From SCUB01 sp041918675 (lineage in GTDB: Bacteria; Pseudomonadota; Alphaproteobacteria; Rhizobiales; Xanthobacteraceae): a stretch of 64,000 nt of DNA. Each line of letters starts with the position of its first letter. Within the stretch, counting starts at the first letter, position 1. The stretch is taken from the NCBI GenBank assembly GCA_041918675.1, contig JAYRVF010000014.1, forward strand, positions 62,001-126,000. Direction: 5' to 3'. The notes beneath the pieces were generated by a model. That model was not told the DNA's origin. It was given only the letters and a program-made list of their open reading frames with translations, and did no database searches. Shown piece by piece: positions 53,201-61,669 of this stretch. The position numbers and the translations under genes were made by a program.

Positions 53201-54905
53201 CGCCGCGATCGAAACGAAGGGCTTCACCTTCGTGCAGACGATGATGAGCAATTCGACCGAGCTGTCGCGCATCATCAACGTGGCGAGCGAAGTCGCCTCC
53301 GGCGCCGTCAACAAGTCGCTCAAGGACATGCAGGAGACCGCGCGCGCGGCCATCGAGCAGACCCGTCAGGCGACGTCGGCCTCGATCGGCGAACTGCAGG
53401 AGACCGGCAAGGCGCTGCGCGCCGACACGCTGACGATGTTCGAGCGCATGCGCGAGGGCAACATCCTGCTGCAGGAAGTGATCAACTCCGCGCACAAGAA
53501 CCTCGGCGCGTTGGAGCATACGCTGGCCAATCGCACCTCCGAGCTGATGTCGATGCTGAAGAACCTCACCGAAGCCAACGGCGTGACCAGCGACAAGGTG
53601 GCCGAGCAACTGAGCCTGTTCAACGGCAAGACCACGGCCGCGCTGAGCGACCTGACCTCGCTTTCCAAGCATTTCGACACGCAGGGCCGCGCGCTGGCGG
53701 AAGCCGCCGCGCTGGTCGAGCAGAGCAACCGCTACGCGGCCGAGACCGTCAACGAGCGCAAGTCGACGCTGGAGCAACTGGTCAATACCATCGATCTGCG
53801 CACCGCCGATCTCGACCAGCGGCTGTCGCGCTTCGCCTCGCTGCTCGACGATTCGATGAAGGCGGCCGAGTCGCGAGCCCGCGAGATCGCGCGCATCGTC
53901 GCCGACGCCGCCACTTCCGGAACGGCGGCGATCGGCCAGCAGTTCGAGGCCGTGCGCTCGGCGGCGGAAGACGAGCGGCGCCTGACCACCGAAGCGATGC
54001 AGGAAGTCTACGAGCGCGGCACGCGCGACGCCGACGTGATGTTCCGTCAGGCCTCCGAGCGTTTCGCGGCGCTGGTTCAGAACATGAAGCAGATGACCGC
54101 CGAGATGCAGCACGAGCTTGAGTCGACGCGCTCCGAACTGCGCCGCGGCGTGCTCGAAATGCCGCAGGAGGCCGCCGAAAGCACCGCGCAGATGCGCCGC
54201 GTGATCGTCGACCAGATCGAGGCGCTGGCCGAGCTCAACCGCATCGTCGCCCGCCATGGCCGCGGCCTGGATGTCGCCGCCCCGCGCGCGGCGATGGAAC
54301 GCGAAACCGTCGGCGCAGTCGCTGGCGCGCGGAGCGAGGCTCCCGCGCGTGGCGGACGCGGACGCGAAACCTCCAGCGCCTCGGCGCTGCCGCCGCCCGA
54401 TCTCGGCGCGCCGTTGCCGACGAGCCGCCGCGCGGACGCGCCGCCGGTCAGCCCGCACGCCGTCGACGCCGACCGCGACGAATGGCTGACGGGCATGCTC
54501 AACCGCGCCGATGCCGCGCCGGCGGGCTACGACGCACCGCGCGGACGCGCCCCGGCACGACCGGCGTCGGGTCCGCTCGACTCGCTCACCCTCGACATCG
54601 CTCGCCTCGTCGACGCCGACATGGCCGCCGATATGTGGAGCCGCTATCAACGCGGCGAGCGCAAGGCGTTCACCAAGCGCCTCTACACGCCGAGCGGCCA
54701 GAAGACGTTCGACGAGATCGGCCGCAAATATCGCTCCGATCGCGGCTTCAAGCAGACCGTCGACCGTTATGTCACCGAATTCGAGCGCCTGCTCGACGAC
54801 GTGGCCCGCGACGGACGCGGACCGGCCGAACTGCGCGGCCACCTGACGTCCGAAAGCGGCCTCGTCTACACGCTGCTCGCCCACGCCGTCGGCCGTCTGG
54901 GCTGA
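50256..54905 (+). CDS. Giant membrane-anchored coiled-coil protein, GPR/RgsE-like
   Basis: This 1549-residue protein has a disordered N-terminal segment, two membrane helices (about 92-116 and 127-151) and some 1200 residues of nearly continuous helix. A conserved C-terminal domain follows at 1439-1549 (RYQRGERKAFTKRLYTPSGQ, then KTFDEIGRKYR). The helical part includes 11-residue repeats, best seen at 875-973 (LDxKRGxLxxx), and Ala/Thr/Asp-rich apolipoprotein-like repeats. The architecture matches the Growth Pole Ring protein of Agrobacterium and RgsE of Sinorhizobium, scaffolds for unipolar growth in Rhizobiales. The match is by architecture and remembered C-terminal pattern, not by alignment. 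An Hpt gene diverges upstream and a CtrA-type box lies in the leader. Confidence 0.75.
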   Translation: MANTPKKVVDPTEAALSAIQEALNMGEPPASERSPPQPRGRHAEPAPIPPARAEELPIYPEETLAPRAANDDRETIGQILQAVQSNRPDRGTYLTATVFTVLWLICAGIVGYAFLPSLQLVAAESASGVLLVAGLAAILFAPIILFFLSASIARRSQEMRLIAQSMSQLAIRFSEPETVASDAVVTVGQAIRREVAAMGDGVERAIARAGELESLVANEVAALERGFADNEVRIRALLQDIAHQRDNLVGQAEQVRNSIAGVQVDLKQDIAVISDAIAARVDEVTQRITQELTERGDHIVRALGNNCENLIFDLDERGASLLEKLRQNANETSRAVYDAADQLNSSLNFKTGNVHSEFAELADRIEDMMNERLDRVTAGFGDKSVQIVDDISTRTEQIHDSVKATGDSLLVELELRGNDLVSKITDAGVKLAEHVVGSGEKANITLQTTIADLVGKTIGNAEEVHEKLTTQIQSFEELVKDRGGELAERLTRDSTMLGSLITRHVAEFDRSVKTYGGEIVERIGQRTGEITETLKTYVADLDGKVEDLGARITGTIDGQLGQFSATIGKSIESLDGSLGANIKTFHDGIEISLASANEKFDSRARLLDESLKVHLGGISSAITDGSAHAVAALDRRIAGATEVINQQTANLTETIAARFQDVRGAFESHADAVAKDVALRVGQFDDLLNNRIDATTARLESSSRLAGDALVARADEVAHAISTRAADAERALATSIGAASETLHTATYNAQALLNGVSADIDAKLRGVSADIDAKLRGVSTSLSAEIVTAADAASVSLTNTTGTIESRLRAITGDVSSGIIAASDIIATSLKKNASETEQELTAAGSRLSTSLIARSTEAVDTLRDHTAELSHLIDEKRGLLVNALEEKRGLLVNALDEKRGQIQSVLDNKHGELSSIVDKKHAELAAIVDNVRGELAAVLDDRRGKLVTLLDDRRGQIVSSLDGKGEEIANHINRSTENSLAAIETKGFTFVQTMMSNSTELSRIINVASEVASGAVNKSLKDMQETARAAIEQTRQATSASIGELQETGKALRADTLTMFERMREGNILLQEVINSAHKNLGALEHTLANRTSELMSMLKNLTEANGVTSDKVAEQLSLFNGKTTAALSDLTSLSKHFDTQGRALAEAAALVEQSNRYAAETVNERKSTLEQLVNTIDLRTADLDQRLSRFASLLDDSMKAAESRAREIARIVADAATSGTAAIGQQFEAVRSAAEDERRLTTEAMQEVYERGTRDADVMFRQASERFAALVQNMKQMTAEMQHELESTRSELRRGVLEMPQEAAESTAQMRRVIVDQIEALAELNRIVARHGRGLDVAAPRAAMERETVGAVAGARSEAPARGGRGRETSSASALPPPDLGAPLPTSRRADAPPVSPHAVDADRDEWLTGMLNRADAAPAGYDAPRGRAPARPASGPLDSLTLDIARLVDADMAADMWSRYQRGERKAFTKRLYTPSGQKTFDEIGRKYRSDRGFKQTVDRYVTEFERLLDDVARDGRGPAELRGHLTSESGLVYTLLAHAVGRLG
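52521..52586 (+). repeat. 33 bp exact tandem repeat in the giant gene
   Basis: Two identical 33 bp units (52521-52553 and 52554-52586) each encode GVSADIDAKLR; a diverged third unit (GVSTSLSAEIV) follows. The 11-residue unit equals the hendecad period of the coiled coil. Confidence 0.9.
52878..53174 (+). repeat. Nine hendecad (11-residue) repeats in the giant gene
   Basis: Residues 875-973 consist of nine consecutive 11-residue units beginning I/L/V-D/E and carrying K/R-R/H-G at positions 4-6. The first two share LVNA ends and are nearly identical in DNA. Hendecads form right-handed or nearly straight coiled coils. Confidence 0.88.
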
Positions 54906-55088
54906 CGCGGGTCGGCATTATCGATGCGACGCGGGCGGAGCGCCGACGTGCTCCGCCCGTTTTCATGCGCGCGGGGTCGCTGCCGCGCCGCGCCATGATG
55001 GCGCGCGCGGACGCGACAGCGCGATTGATCCGATGAAGAATTGATCCGATGAAGAGTGAAAGGCGACCGCCGGCGTGAAGCGGCCGCG

Positions 55089-55907
55089 CTAACGCCCGCC
55101 GGAAGACTTGCCGCCGAAGACCGACGAGCCGCCGAAGACGGACGAATTTCCGAAGATCAGGCGCTGCGGATTGCGATCGAAGTTGCGCACCGCGCGGTCG
55201 ATGTCGACCAGGGTCTTCCGCCCGTCGGTGACCAGCGCCGCCGTGCGCTTGTCGAGGTTCTGGGCAAGCTCGCGGATCGAGCGTACAGCGGACTGCAGCT
55301 CGCCATTGCCGTCCTTGCCGCCGGTCAGCGTCTCGATCCCGGCCAGGATGGAGTCGATCCGCTCCGAATTCTTGGCAAGCGTCGCGGAGAAGGTTTCGAG
55401 GTTGCGCACGGTGTTGCGCAACGTTTCCCGGTTGTCGGAAATCATCCCGTCGATCTGGCGCAAGGTCGTCCGCGCGGCTTCGGTCACGTCCTGCAGCGCC
55501 ATGGAATCGGCGCGCAAGGTGGGGAGCTGGCCGTCGACCGCCGTCACCGGCTTCGCGTCGACCGTCCCGCCGCGCAACGCCACCGAGGCGATGCCGGTCA
55601 AACCCTGGAAATCGAGGCCGACCCGGGTGTCCTCCCGGATCGGCGTGCTCCGTTCGATGGACACGAGGGCGGCGACCCGCTGCGGATCATCGAGGCCGAC
55701 CGAGGCGACCTCTCCTACTCGAATACCGTTGAACATCACGGCCGAACCGGATCGCAGCCCGGACACCGGCCCCTCGAACAGAATGCGATAAACGATCCGG
55801 TCGCCCGTCGTGCTGACATGCTGAAACCAGAACACGAAGGCGAACGACCCGAGAAGCGCGGCCAGCGTGAACAACCCAATCAGAACGTAGTTCGCACGCG
55901 TTTCCAT
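55089..55907 (-). CDS. MlaD-type MCE lipid-binding protein
   Basis: This 272-residue periplasmic lipid-transfer component has an N-terminal membrane anchor (METRANYVLIGLFTLAALLG). An MCE domain follows (VSGLRSGSAVMFNGIRVGEV), then a helical C-terminal tail. It ends in a Gly/Ser-rich sequence with a repeated SSVFGG motif. ATG 55907 is chosen; the frame 5' of it begins with a TTG. It follows mlaF by 21 bp. Partner mlaC is not seen nearby. Confidence 0.9.
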   Translation of the reverse strand: METRANYVLIGLFTLAALLGSFAFVFWFQHVSTTGDRIVYRILFEGPVSGLRSGSAVMFNGIRVGEVASVGLDDPQRVAALVSIERSTPIREDTRVGLDFQGLTGIASVALRGGTVDAKPVTAVDGQLPTLRADSMALQDVTEAARTTLRQIDGMISDNRETLRNTVRNLETFSATLAKNSERIDSILAGIETLTGGKDGNGELQSAVRSIRELAQNLDKRTAALVTDGRKTLVDIDRAVRNFDRNPQRLIFGNSSVFGGSSVFGGKSSGGR

Positions 55908-55928
55908 TTCCGGATGCTCCAATAGCCG

Positions 55929-56702
55929 TCAACCGGCCACTGCCCGAGCCCTCTTGCCATGGAAATAGGCCTGCACCCAAGGATGGCTGCACGCCAACAT
56001 ATCAGCCATGGGACCAACTACGATAACCTTGCCGTCCCCCAATACCGCGATACGGTCGCAGGCCGTATGCAGGCTGTCGAGGTCATGGGTTACCATAAAC
56101 ACGGTCAGCCCTAAAGTACGCTGAAGAGTCTTAACAAGGTCGTCAAAATCTCCGGCGCCGATAGGGTCAAGCCCCGACGTCGGCTCATCGAGGAACAGAA
56201 TTTCCGGGTCGAGCGCCAACGCCCGCGCCAGCGCGACCCGCTTGATCATGCCTCCCGAGAGCTCGGCGGGCGACCTGGTGGCGACCTCCGGCTTCAGCCC
56301 GACCATCGACAGCTTGGCCACCGTGATCTCGTCCAGCAGCCGCTGCGACACGCTGAGGTTCTCCCGGATCGGGAACTGGATGTTCTGGGCCACCGTGAGC
56401 GAGGAGAACAGCGCGCCGTGCTGGAACAGAATGCCCCAGCGCCGCTCGATCGCCCGCCGCTCCTCCTCGCCGACGCGGTCGAGGTCGGTGCCGAAAACCT
56501 CGATATGCCCGCCCCGTTTGGGCAAAAGCCCGATGATCGTGCGCATCAACACCGATTTACCGGCGCCCGAAGCCCCGACGAAACCGAGGATCTCCCCGCG
56601 CATGACGTCGAGGTCAAGGCGATCGAGCACGATCTGGTCGCCGAACCCGACGGTCAGGTCCCGCACCGAAATCACGACGTCCTTGTCCATGGGCGCCAGC
56701 AT
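55929..56702 (-). CDS. MlaF-type ABC transporter ATPase
   Basis: This 257-residue ATPase drives retrograde or anterograde phospholipid transport with MlaE and MlaD. It has Walker A GASGAGKSV, ABC signature LSGGMIKRVALARALA and Walker B EILFLDEPTSGLDP. The start lies 3 bp after the mlaE stop. The LSGGM(I/R)KR variant is typical of MlaF/Mkl-like ATPases. Confidence 0.94.
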   Translation of the reverse strand: MLAPMDKDVVISVRDLTVGFGDQIVLDRLDLDVMRGEILGFVGASGAGKSVLMRTIIGLLPKRGGHIEVFGTDLDRVGEEERRAIERRWGILFQHGALFSSLTVAQNIQFPIRENLSVSQRLLDEITVAKLSMVGLKPEVATRSPAELSGGMIKRVALARALALDPEILFLDEPTSGLDPIGAGDFDDLVKTLQRTLGLTVFMVTHDLDSLHTACDRIAVLGDGKVIVVGPMADMLACSHPWVQAYFHGKRARAVAG

Positions 56703-56705
56703 CGC

Positions 56706-57842
56706 TCACATCCCGATCGAGGCGAAGAAGATCGCGAACAGGCCGTCGAACACGATGACGAAGAAGATCGCCTTGACCACCGATGAGGTCGTGTGGCGGC
56801 CGAGCGATTCCGCGCTTCCCCTTACGGAAAACCCCTCGACGCAGGAGACGATGCCGATCACCAGCGCCATGAACGGCGACTTGATCATGCCGACCTTGTA
56901 CGTATCCAGCGAAATGGCGTCGCGCAGGCGCGCGAGAAAGATGTCCGGCTGCATGCCGCCATAAAGCCACGACACCAGGCCGCCGCCGTAGAGCGCGGCC
57001 ATCGAGCCGATGAAGGTCAGCACCGGCAGCGCGATCAACAGCGCGAGCACGCGCGGCAGCACCAGCACCTCGACCGGATCGAACCCCATGGTGCGCAGCG
57101 CGTCGACCTCCTCGCGCATCTTCATCGAGCCGAGCTCGGCGGTGTAGGCGCTGCCCGAACGGCCGGCGACCATGATCGTGACGATCAGGACGCCGATCTC
57201 GCGCAGCACCAGGATACCGACCATGTCGACGACGTAGACATCGGCGCCGAACTTGCGGAAATGGAAAATGCCCTGCTGGGCGATGATGCAGCCGATCAGG
57301 AAGGTGATCAGCACGATGATCGGCACCGCGCGCCAGCCGACCTGCTCCAGGTGATGGACCATGGAGGTGAAGCGGAACCGCCCGGGGTGGCGGATGACCC
57401 GCAGCCCCGCCAGCACCACCGCGCCGGTCATGTTGGCGAGATCGATCATCATGTTGCCGAGGTTCGCGATGGAGCGGCCCATGGCGTCGAGGCTTCCGAC
57501 GACGCCGCCGATGGTCGGCTCCTTGATCCTCGCGTCCGGGCCGATCTGATGGACCTCCTCGACGAGCCCGCGATAGTCCTCCGACAGGCCGACGAGGTCC
57601 GGCGCGGTTCCCTCGCGCGTCAGTCCTCGGCGCAGGCGCTCGATCAGCCAGGCGCCGAACGTATCGAGCTTGGAAATGTCGGTCACGTCGATCGCGGTGG
57701 GCGCGCCCGCGGCGCCGGACCGCTCGACCTTCGCGACCAGATGTTCAAGCACGGCGGCGTTCTGCGCGATCCACGGCCCCGCCATCTTGAGCACGGGCGC
57801 GCCGCCGCCGGTCAACTGCTCGAGCCTGGGATCGCCGCTCAC
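56706..57842 (-). CDS. MlaE-type permease with N-terminal STAS-like domain
   Basis: This permease of about 378 residues belongs to the Mla lipid transporter. Residues 1-100 or so form a STAS-like domain (TAIDVTDISKLDTFGAWLIE) equivalent to MlaB, fused to the MlaE membrane domain with about five helices. LREIGVLIVTIMVAGRSGSA and the stretch after EEVDALRTMGFDPVEVLVLP are diagnostic. I chose the GTG at 57842 (GGTGGA upstream); an ATG at 57905 would add 21 basic residues. It is the first gene of mlaE-mlaF-mlaD. Confidence 0.9.
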   Translation of the reverse strand: MSGDPRLEQLTGGGAPVLKMAGPWIAQNAAVLEHLVAKVERSGAAGAPTAIDVTDISKLDTFGAWLIERLRRGLTREGTAPDLVGLSEDYRGLVEEVHQIGPDARIKEPTIGGVVGSLDAMGRSIANLGNMMIDLANMTGAVVLAGLRVIRHPGRFRFTSMVHHLEQVGWRAVPIIVLITFLIGCIIAQQGIFHFRKFGADVYVVDMVGILVLREIGVLIVTIMVAGRSGSAYTAELGSMKMREEVDALRTMGFDPVEVLVLPRVLALLIALPVLTFIGSMAALYGGGLVSWLYGGMQPDIFLARLRDAISLDTYKVGMIKSPFMALVIGIVSCVEGFSVRGSAESLGRHTTSSVVKAIFFVIVFDGLFAIFFASIGM

Positions 57843-57966
57843 GTTCCACCCCCGCCGTCGAACAACCGCGCGATCACGCCCGCCAGGCCCGTGATCCGCT
57901 TGCATTTACAGCCATACTTGGCGCACCCTCGCAACCCCATGGACCTCGCGCCAAAGCAATTTCCCG

Positions 57967-58977
57967 ATGACTGTGGCTTCTGATCGATCACCGGTGGGTC
58001 GTGCTCTATCGGCGCGGATCGAGCATTGGCCCATCGCGGGCGCTTTCACCATCAGCCGCGGCAGCAAGACCGAGGCTGTCGTCGTCGTCGCCGAAATCGC
58101 GGACGGCGACAGCGTCGGACGCGGCGAATGCGTGCCCTATGCCCGCTACGGCGAAACCCCCGAATCGACGCTTACCGCGATCCTATCACTGCGCGACGCG
58201 GTTCGAGGCGGTCTCGATCGCGCCGGCCTCGGCGCGGCCCTGCCGGCGGGCGCGGCGCGCAACGCGGTCGACTGCGCCTTATGGGACATCGAGGCCAGGA
58301 TCGCGGGACGCCGCGCCTGGGAACTCGCGGGACTTGCCGAGCCGCGTCCGCTCACCACGGCCTATACGATTTCGCTGGCGACGCCCGATGCGATGGCCGC
58401 GGCCGCCGTTCGCGCCGCCGGCCGGCCGCTCCTGAAGATTAAGCTCGGCGGCGAGGGCGACGCCGCGCGCCTTGCCGCCATCCGCGCCGCGGCGCCCGAG
58501 GCCGAACTCATCGTCGACGCCAATGAATCCTGGAACGAGGCAAATCTAGGCGCGCTGCTTGAGGCTTGCGCGCGGGCGGGCGTGACGATGGTCGAACAGC
58601 CCTTGCCGGCGGGACAGGATGGCGCGCTCGCGACGAAGCGGTGGCCGATCCCGATCTGCGCCGACGAGAGCGTTCACGACCGCGCCTCGCTGGCGGGACT
58701 GCGCGACCGCTACGACGCGATCAACATCAAGCTCGACAAGACCGGCGGACTGACCGAGGCGCTGGCGATGGCGGACGCCGCGCGCGAGCTCGGCCTCGAC
58801 ATCATGGTCGGCTGCATGGTCGCGACCTCGCTCGCGATGGCGCCGGCCATGCTGGTGGCGCAGCGCGCGCGCGTCGTCGACCTCGACGGGCCGCTGCTGC
58901 TGGCGCGCGACAGGCCCGGCGGACTGCGCTTCGAGGGCAGCCTGATCCATCCGCCGGCGGCCGGACTCTGGGGCTAA
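57967..58977 (+). CDS. Dipeptide epimerase (L-Ala-D/L-Glu epimerase type)
   Basis: This 336-residue enolase-superfamily enzyme probably epimerises L-Ala-D-Glu from recycled peptidoglycan. The KxK base is in LLKIKLGG, and metal ligands lie in IVDANESW, VEQPLP and ICADES. The second base Lys is in AINIKLDKTGG, and DLDGPLLL near the C-terminus is usual for this subgroup. It diverges from mlaE. The adjacent leftward MFS gene ends nearby and is convergent. Confidence 0.9.
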   Translation: MTVASDRSPVGRALSARIEHWPIAGAFTISRGSKTEAVVVVAEIADGDSVGRGECVPYARYGETPESTLTAILSLRDAVRGGLDRAGLGAALPAGAARNAVDCALWDIEARIAGRRAWELAGLAEPRPLTTAYTISLATPDAMAAAAVRAAGRPLLKIKLGGEGDAARLAAIRAAAPEAELIVDANESWNEANLGALLEACARAGVTMVEQPLPAGQDGALATKRWPIPICADESVHDRASLAGLRDRYDAINIKLDKTGGLTEALAMADAARELGLDIMVGCMVATSLAMAPAMLVAQRARVVDLDGPLLLARDRPGGLRFEGSLIHPPAAGLWG

Positions 58978-59068
58978 GGCAAATCCCGCGAATGTGGAAG
59001 CCGCTCTCGCCGTGAAACGCTCCGGGTCCGAACGCGGACACGCGCGCGACAGGCCCGCGACGCGCGCC

Positions 59069-60250
59069 TCAGACGGACGGCGACGCGGCGCGGTGCAGCG
59101 CGCGGCGCATCAGCAGGATGAAAATTCCGCCGGCCGTGGCGACGACCGCCATCAGCAGATACATCGCCGAGGGCGAGCTCGCATAGATGCGGCCCGAGGC
59201 GATCGAGGCGAGCGCGATCGAGGCGCCCGTCAAGGTGAAGAGATAGCCTTGCGCCGTCGCCGTCAGTCCCTGCGGCACCAGACGCGCCATCAGCCCCTGC
59301 GCCCCCAGATGGGTGGCCCCGAACGACACGCCATGCAGCAACTGCGCGACCCAGAGCACGGGCGCGGACGGCTCGCTCGCCATCAACCCCCAGCGGACGA
59401 CCGCGCCGATGGCTCCGATCGCAAGCAGGCTCGCCGGCGCGACGCGCAGGCGCGGCGATAGCGCGAACAACACGATCTCGGCGACGACGCCGACCGACCA
59501 CAGCGCGGAAATGGTCATCCCGCTCATGCCCTCGTCGCGCCAGCGCATCGAAGAGAAAGTGTAATAGCCGGCGTGGCTGCCCTGGATGAGCGCGACCCCG
59601 GCCAGCAGCATCACGAAGGCCGGCATGCGCAGGATCGTCGACGGCCGGGCGGCGCCGTGATGGGCGACGTCCGGATGCTGGATCGGCCCGAGCAGCAGGC
59701 TCGCGCCGAGGCCGAGCACGGCGAAAGCGGCAACGATCCAGACGAGATGGACCGGCGCGATCACGGCGCTGAGCCAGCCCGCCGTCAGCGATCCGGCGAT
59801 GAAGGCGGCCGACCCCCATAGCCGGATCGGTCCATATTTGATGCCCGATTGCATCACGGCGCGCAGCGCGAACGCGTCGGTCAGCGGCAGCACCGGCGTC
59901 CAGGCGGCCGAGGTCAGCGCGAATGCGATCGCGATCGCGGCCGGACCCGACACCAGTCCCATGGCGATGAACCCGGCCGCGGTCATGAGCGAGGTGACCA
60001 CGATCGCGCCGCGCAGCACATGGCGCTTGTCGGCGAGCCGCGTGACCAGGGGAACCGCGACGAGGCGCGCGAAGACCGGGATCGCCATCACCGTTCCGAT
60101 GCCCGCCGGATCGAAGCCGGAAGCGTCGAGCCAGACCGGGAAGAACGGCAGATAGGCCCCGATGCAGGCGAAGATCGCGCCATAGAACAGGGCCAGCCGA
60201 TTCGCGAATCGTTTCGGCGCGGCGGGGTTTTTCAACGGGAAGTCCATCAA
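59069..60250 (-). CDS. MFS transporter, HcaT/PPP-type
   Basis: This 393-residue protein has twelve membrane helices of the major facilitator superfamily. The N-terminal pattern (LALFYGAIFACIGAYLPFFP, then VWLDASGFDPAGIGTVMAIP) matches the 3-phenylpropionate transporter (HcaT) / nucleoside-symporter-like group common in Rhizobiales. The substrate is unknown. It could supply or export a product linked to the convergent dipeptide epimerase, but nothing shows this directly. Confidence 0.88.
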   Translation of the reverse strand: MMDFPLKNPAAPKRFANRLALFYGAIFACIGAYLPFFPVWLDASGFDPAGIGTVMAIPVFARLVAVPLVTRLADKRHVLRGAIVVTSLMTAAGFIAMGLVSGPAAIAIAFALTSAAWTPVLPLTDAFALRAVMQSGIKYGPIRLWGSAAFIAGSLTAGWLSAVIAPVHLVWIVAAFAVLGLGASLLLGPIQHPDVAHHGAARPSTILRMPAFVMLLAGVALIQGSHAGYYTFSSMRWRDEGMSGMTISALWSVGVVAEIVLFALSPRLRVAPASLLAIGAIGAVVRWGLMASEPSAPVLWVAQLLHGVSFGATHLGAQGLMARLVPQGLTATAQGYLFTLTGASIALASIASGRIYASSPSAMYLLMAVVATAGGIFILLMRRALHRAASPSV

Positions 60251-60344
60251 TTCAATTGCGCTGGCGGCCGGATCGTGGTGATCGTTGGGACGGGGTTGGG
60301 TGATTTGCGCGCCGCGTTGCCATTCGTTTCTCCGCCGCGCATCA

Positions 60345-60393
60345 TTCCGTCACGCATCGTTCCGTCACGCGTTGATTCGTCACGCGTTGATTC
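60345..60393 (+). repeat. 15 bp tandem repeat upstream of the 395-residue gene
   Basis: Three imperfect copies of TTCCGTCACGCGTTGA and a partial fourth lie just before the ATG at 60410, in the 159 bp gap next to the MFS gene. Confidence 0.7.
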
Positions 60394-60409
60394 GCCAACC
60401 GACCGAGCC

Positions 60410-61597
60410 ATGGCCGACGATCCTTTCGCCCTTTCGCCGATAGAGGCACGACCGGCGCTTCCGACCGAAGCCGACTATCAGGCCATTTGCGAAGCTTTCG
60501 TCGAGACCTCGCGCGGCCGGTGGTTCCTGAATGAATACGCGCGCCGCAACCGCCACGCCGATACGCGTCAAGTGCTTGACGCGGTCGAACGGATCGAGGC
60601 GACGCTTGCCCGCCAGCAGATGGCGCGCGCGGCGCTCTCCGACGCCATGGTCGGTGGGATAGCCGATGCGGTCGCGCAAGCCAAGGCCCGCGCGCTCGCC
60701 GCGCTGCATGGCGCACCCGCGCCGGACGCGGCGCTCGCCGCGATCGGCGAGGCGGTCGACAGGATCGGCGACGTTTCGTGGACGCTGCGCGAATGCGGCG
60801 CGGACACGCGCATCTGCGATCTTCTCGACGCCAGCATCGCCGTCATCGCCGATGCCCGCGCGCATGTGCCGGCGACGACCGTCGATGCCGATGCCTTCGC
60901 GGCGATCTTCGACGAGCTGACCGCCCGCCTCGACGCGCTCGCGCGGGACGAGGCCCCGGTCGCGGCGCGAGCCGAGAGGCGCGAACCGGGCCCGGCCGCC
61001 GACGCGGCGCCGATCTCCGCCGGCGATCCATCGTCCGACGCGCGGGCCGCCGTCGCGGCCGAGCCGGAGGCGGTCGACCCCGGCCCGGCGATCGAAGCCG
61101 CTTCAATTCAAGCCGAGCCCGCTCCCGCCGCGATGCTTTCCGAAGCGGAGGTTGCCGAGACGGAGGATGCCGAGGCGATGGCGTTCGGCGCGGCGCGGTC
61201 CGACGCGATGCCTTCCGACGCGATGCCTTCCGAGGCGAAGTCTTCCGAGGCTATGCCTTCCGGCGAAGCATCTCCCGACGCGACGCTTCTCGACTCCGCG
61301 CTTCTTGATTCCGCGCTCCTTGACGCGGCGCCTCTTGACGAGATGCCCGAGACGCCGCGCGCGGTCGCGCCCGACGCCGTCGCCGAACCGGTGATGGATG
61401 TGGCGCGGGTCGCGACCGAGGCGGTGGACCGTTTCGCGGCGGCGGAACAACCCGATGCGGTTCCGCCAGCCCCCTCGCCGCGCTCGCTCGGAGCCGCGCT
61501 CATCAGGGGCGGCGTCATCGGCGATCACGCCCGGCCGGACCCGCTCGCGCCCTTGCGCAAGATGACCTACGCGGAAAAGATCGCGCTCTTTAGCTGA
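60410..61597 (+). CDS. Uncharacterised protein with conserved helical N-terminus
   Basis: I cannot assign a function to this 395-residue protein. Residues 1-170 are helical, with a distinctive block YQAICEAFVETSRGRWFLNE followed by YARRNRHADT. That block looks like a conserved family of Rhizobiales proteins. Residues 190-350 are acidic, Ala-rich and repetitive (SDAMPSDAMPSEA and LLDSALLDSALLDA). The extreme C-terminus (PLAPLRKMTYAEKIALFS) again looks conserved, giving a folded N-domain, flexible linker and short terminal motif. There is no clear ribosome-binding site. Confidence 0.7.
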   Translation: MADDPFALSPIEARPALPTEADYQAICEAFVETSRGRWFLNEYARRNRHADTRQVLDAVERIEATLARQQMARAALSDAMVGGIADAVAQAKARALAALHGAPAPDAALAAIGEAVDRIGDVSWTLRECGADTRICDLLDASIAVIADARAHVPATTVDADAFAAIFDELTARLDALARDEAPVAARAERREPGPAADAAPISAGDPSSDARAAVAAEPEAVDPGPAIEAASIQAEPAPAAMLSEAEVAETEDAEAMAFGAARSDAMPSDAMPSEAKSSEAMPSGEASPDATLLDSALLDSALLDAAPLDEMPETPRAVAPDAVAEPVMDVARVATEAVDRFAAAEQPDAVPPAPSPRSLGAALIRGGVIGDHARPDPLAPLRKMTYAEKIALFS

Positions 61598-61669
61598 TCG
61601 CCGAAAGCCGTTCATCGAACGCCGGTCGCCGAAGATCGATCCGCGATCGCGCCGGCCGGAAGTGGGCCG

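Noticed and set aside
50211..54884. A leftward open frame of about 1557 codons opposite the giant gene
   Set aside because: It mirrors the giant gene almost exactly and its product is rich in H, R, G and V without domains. High-GC coding DNA routinely leaves the antisense frame open.
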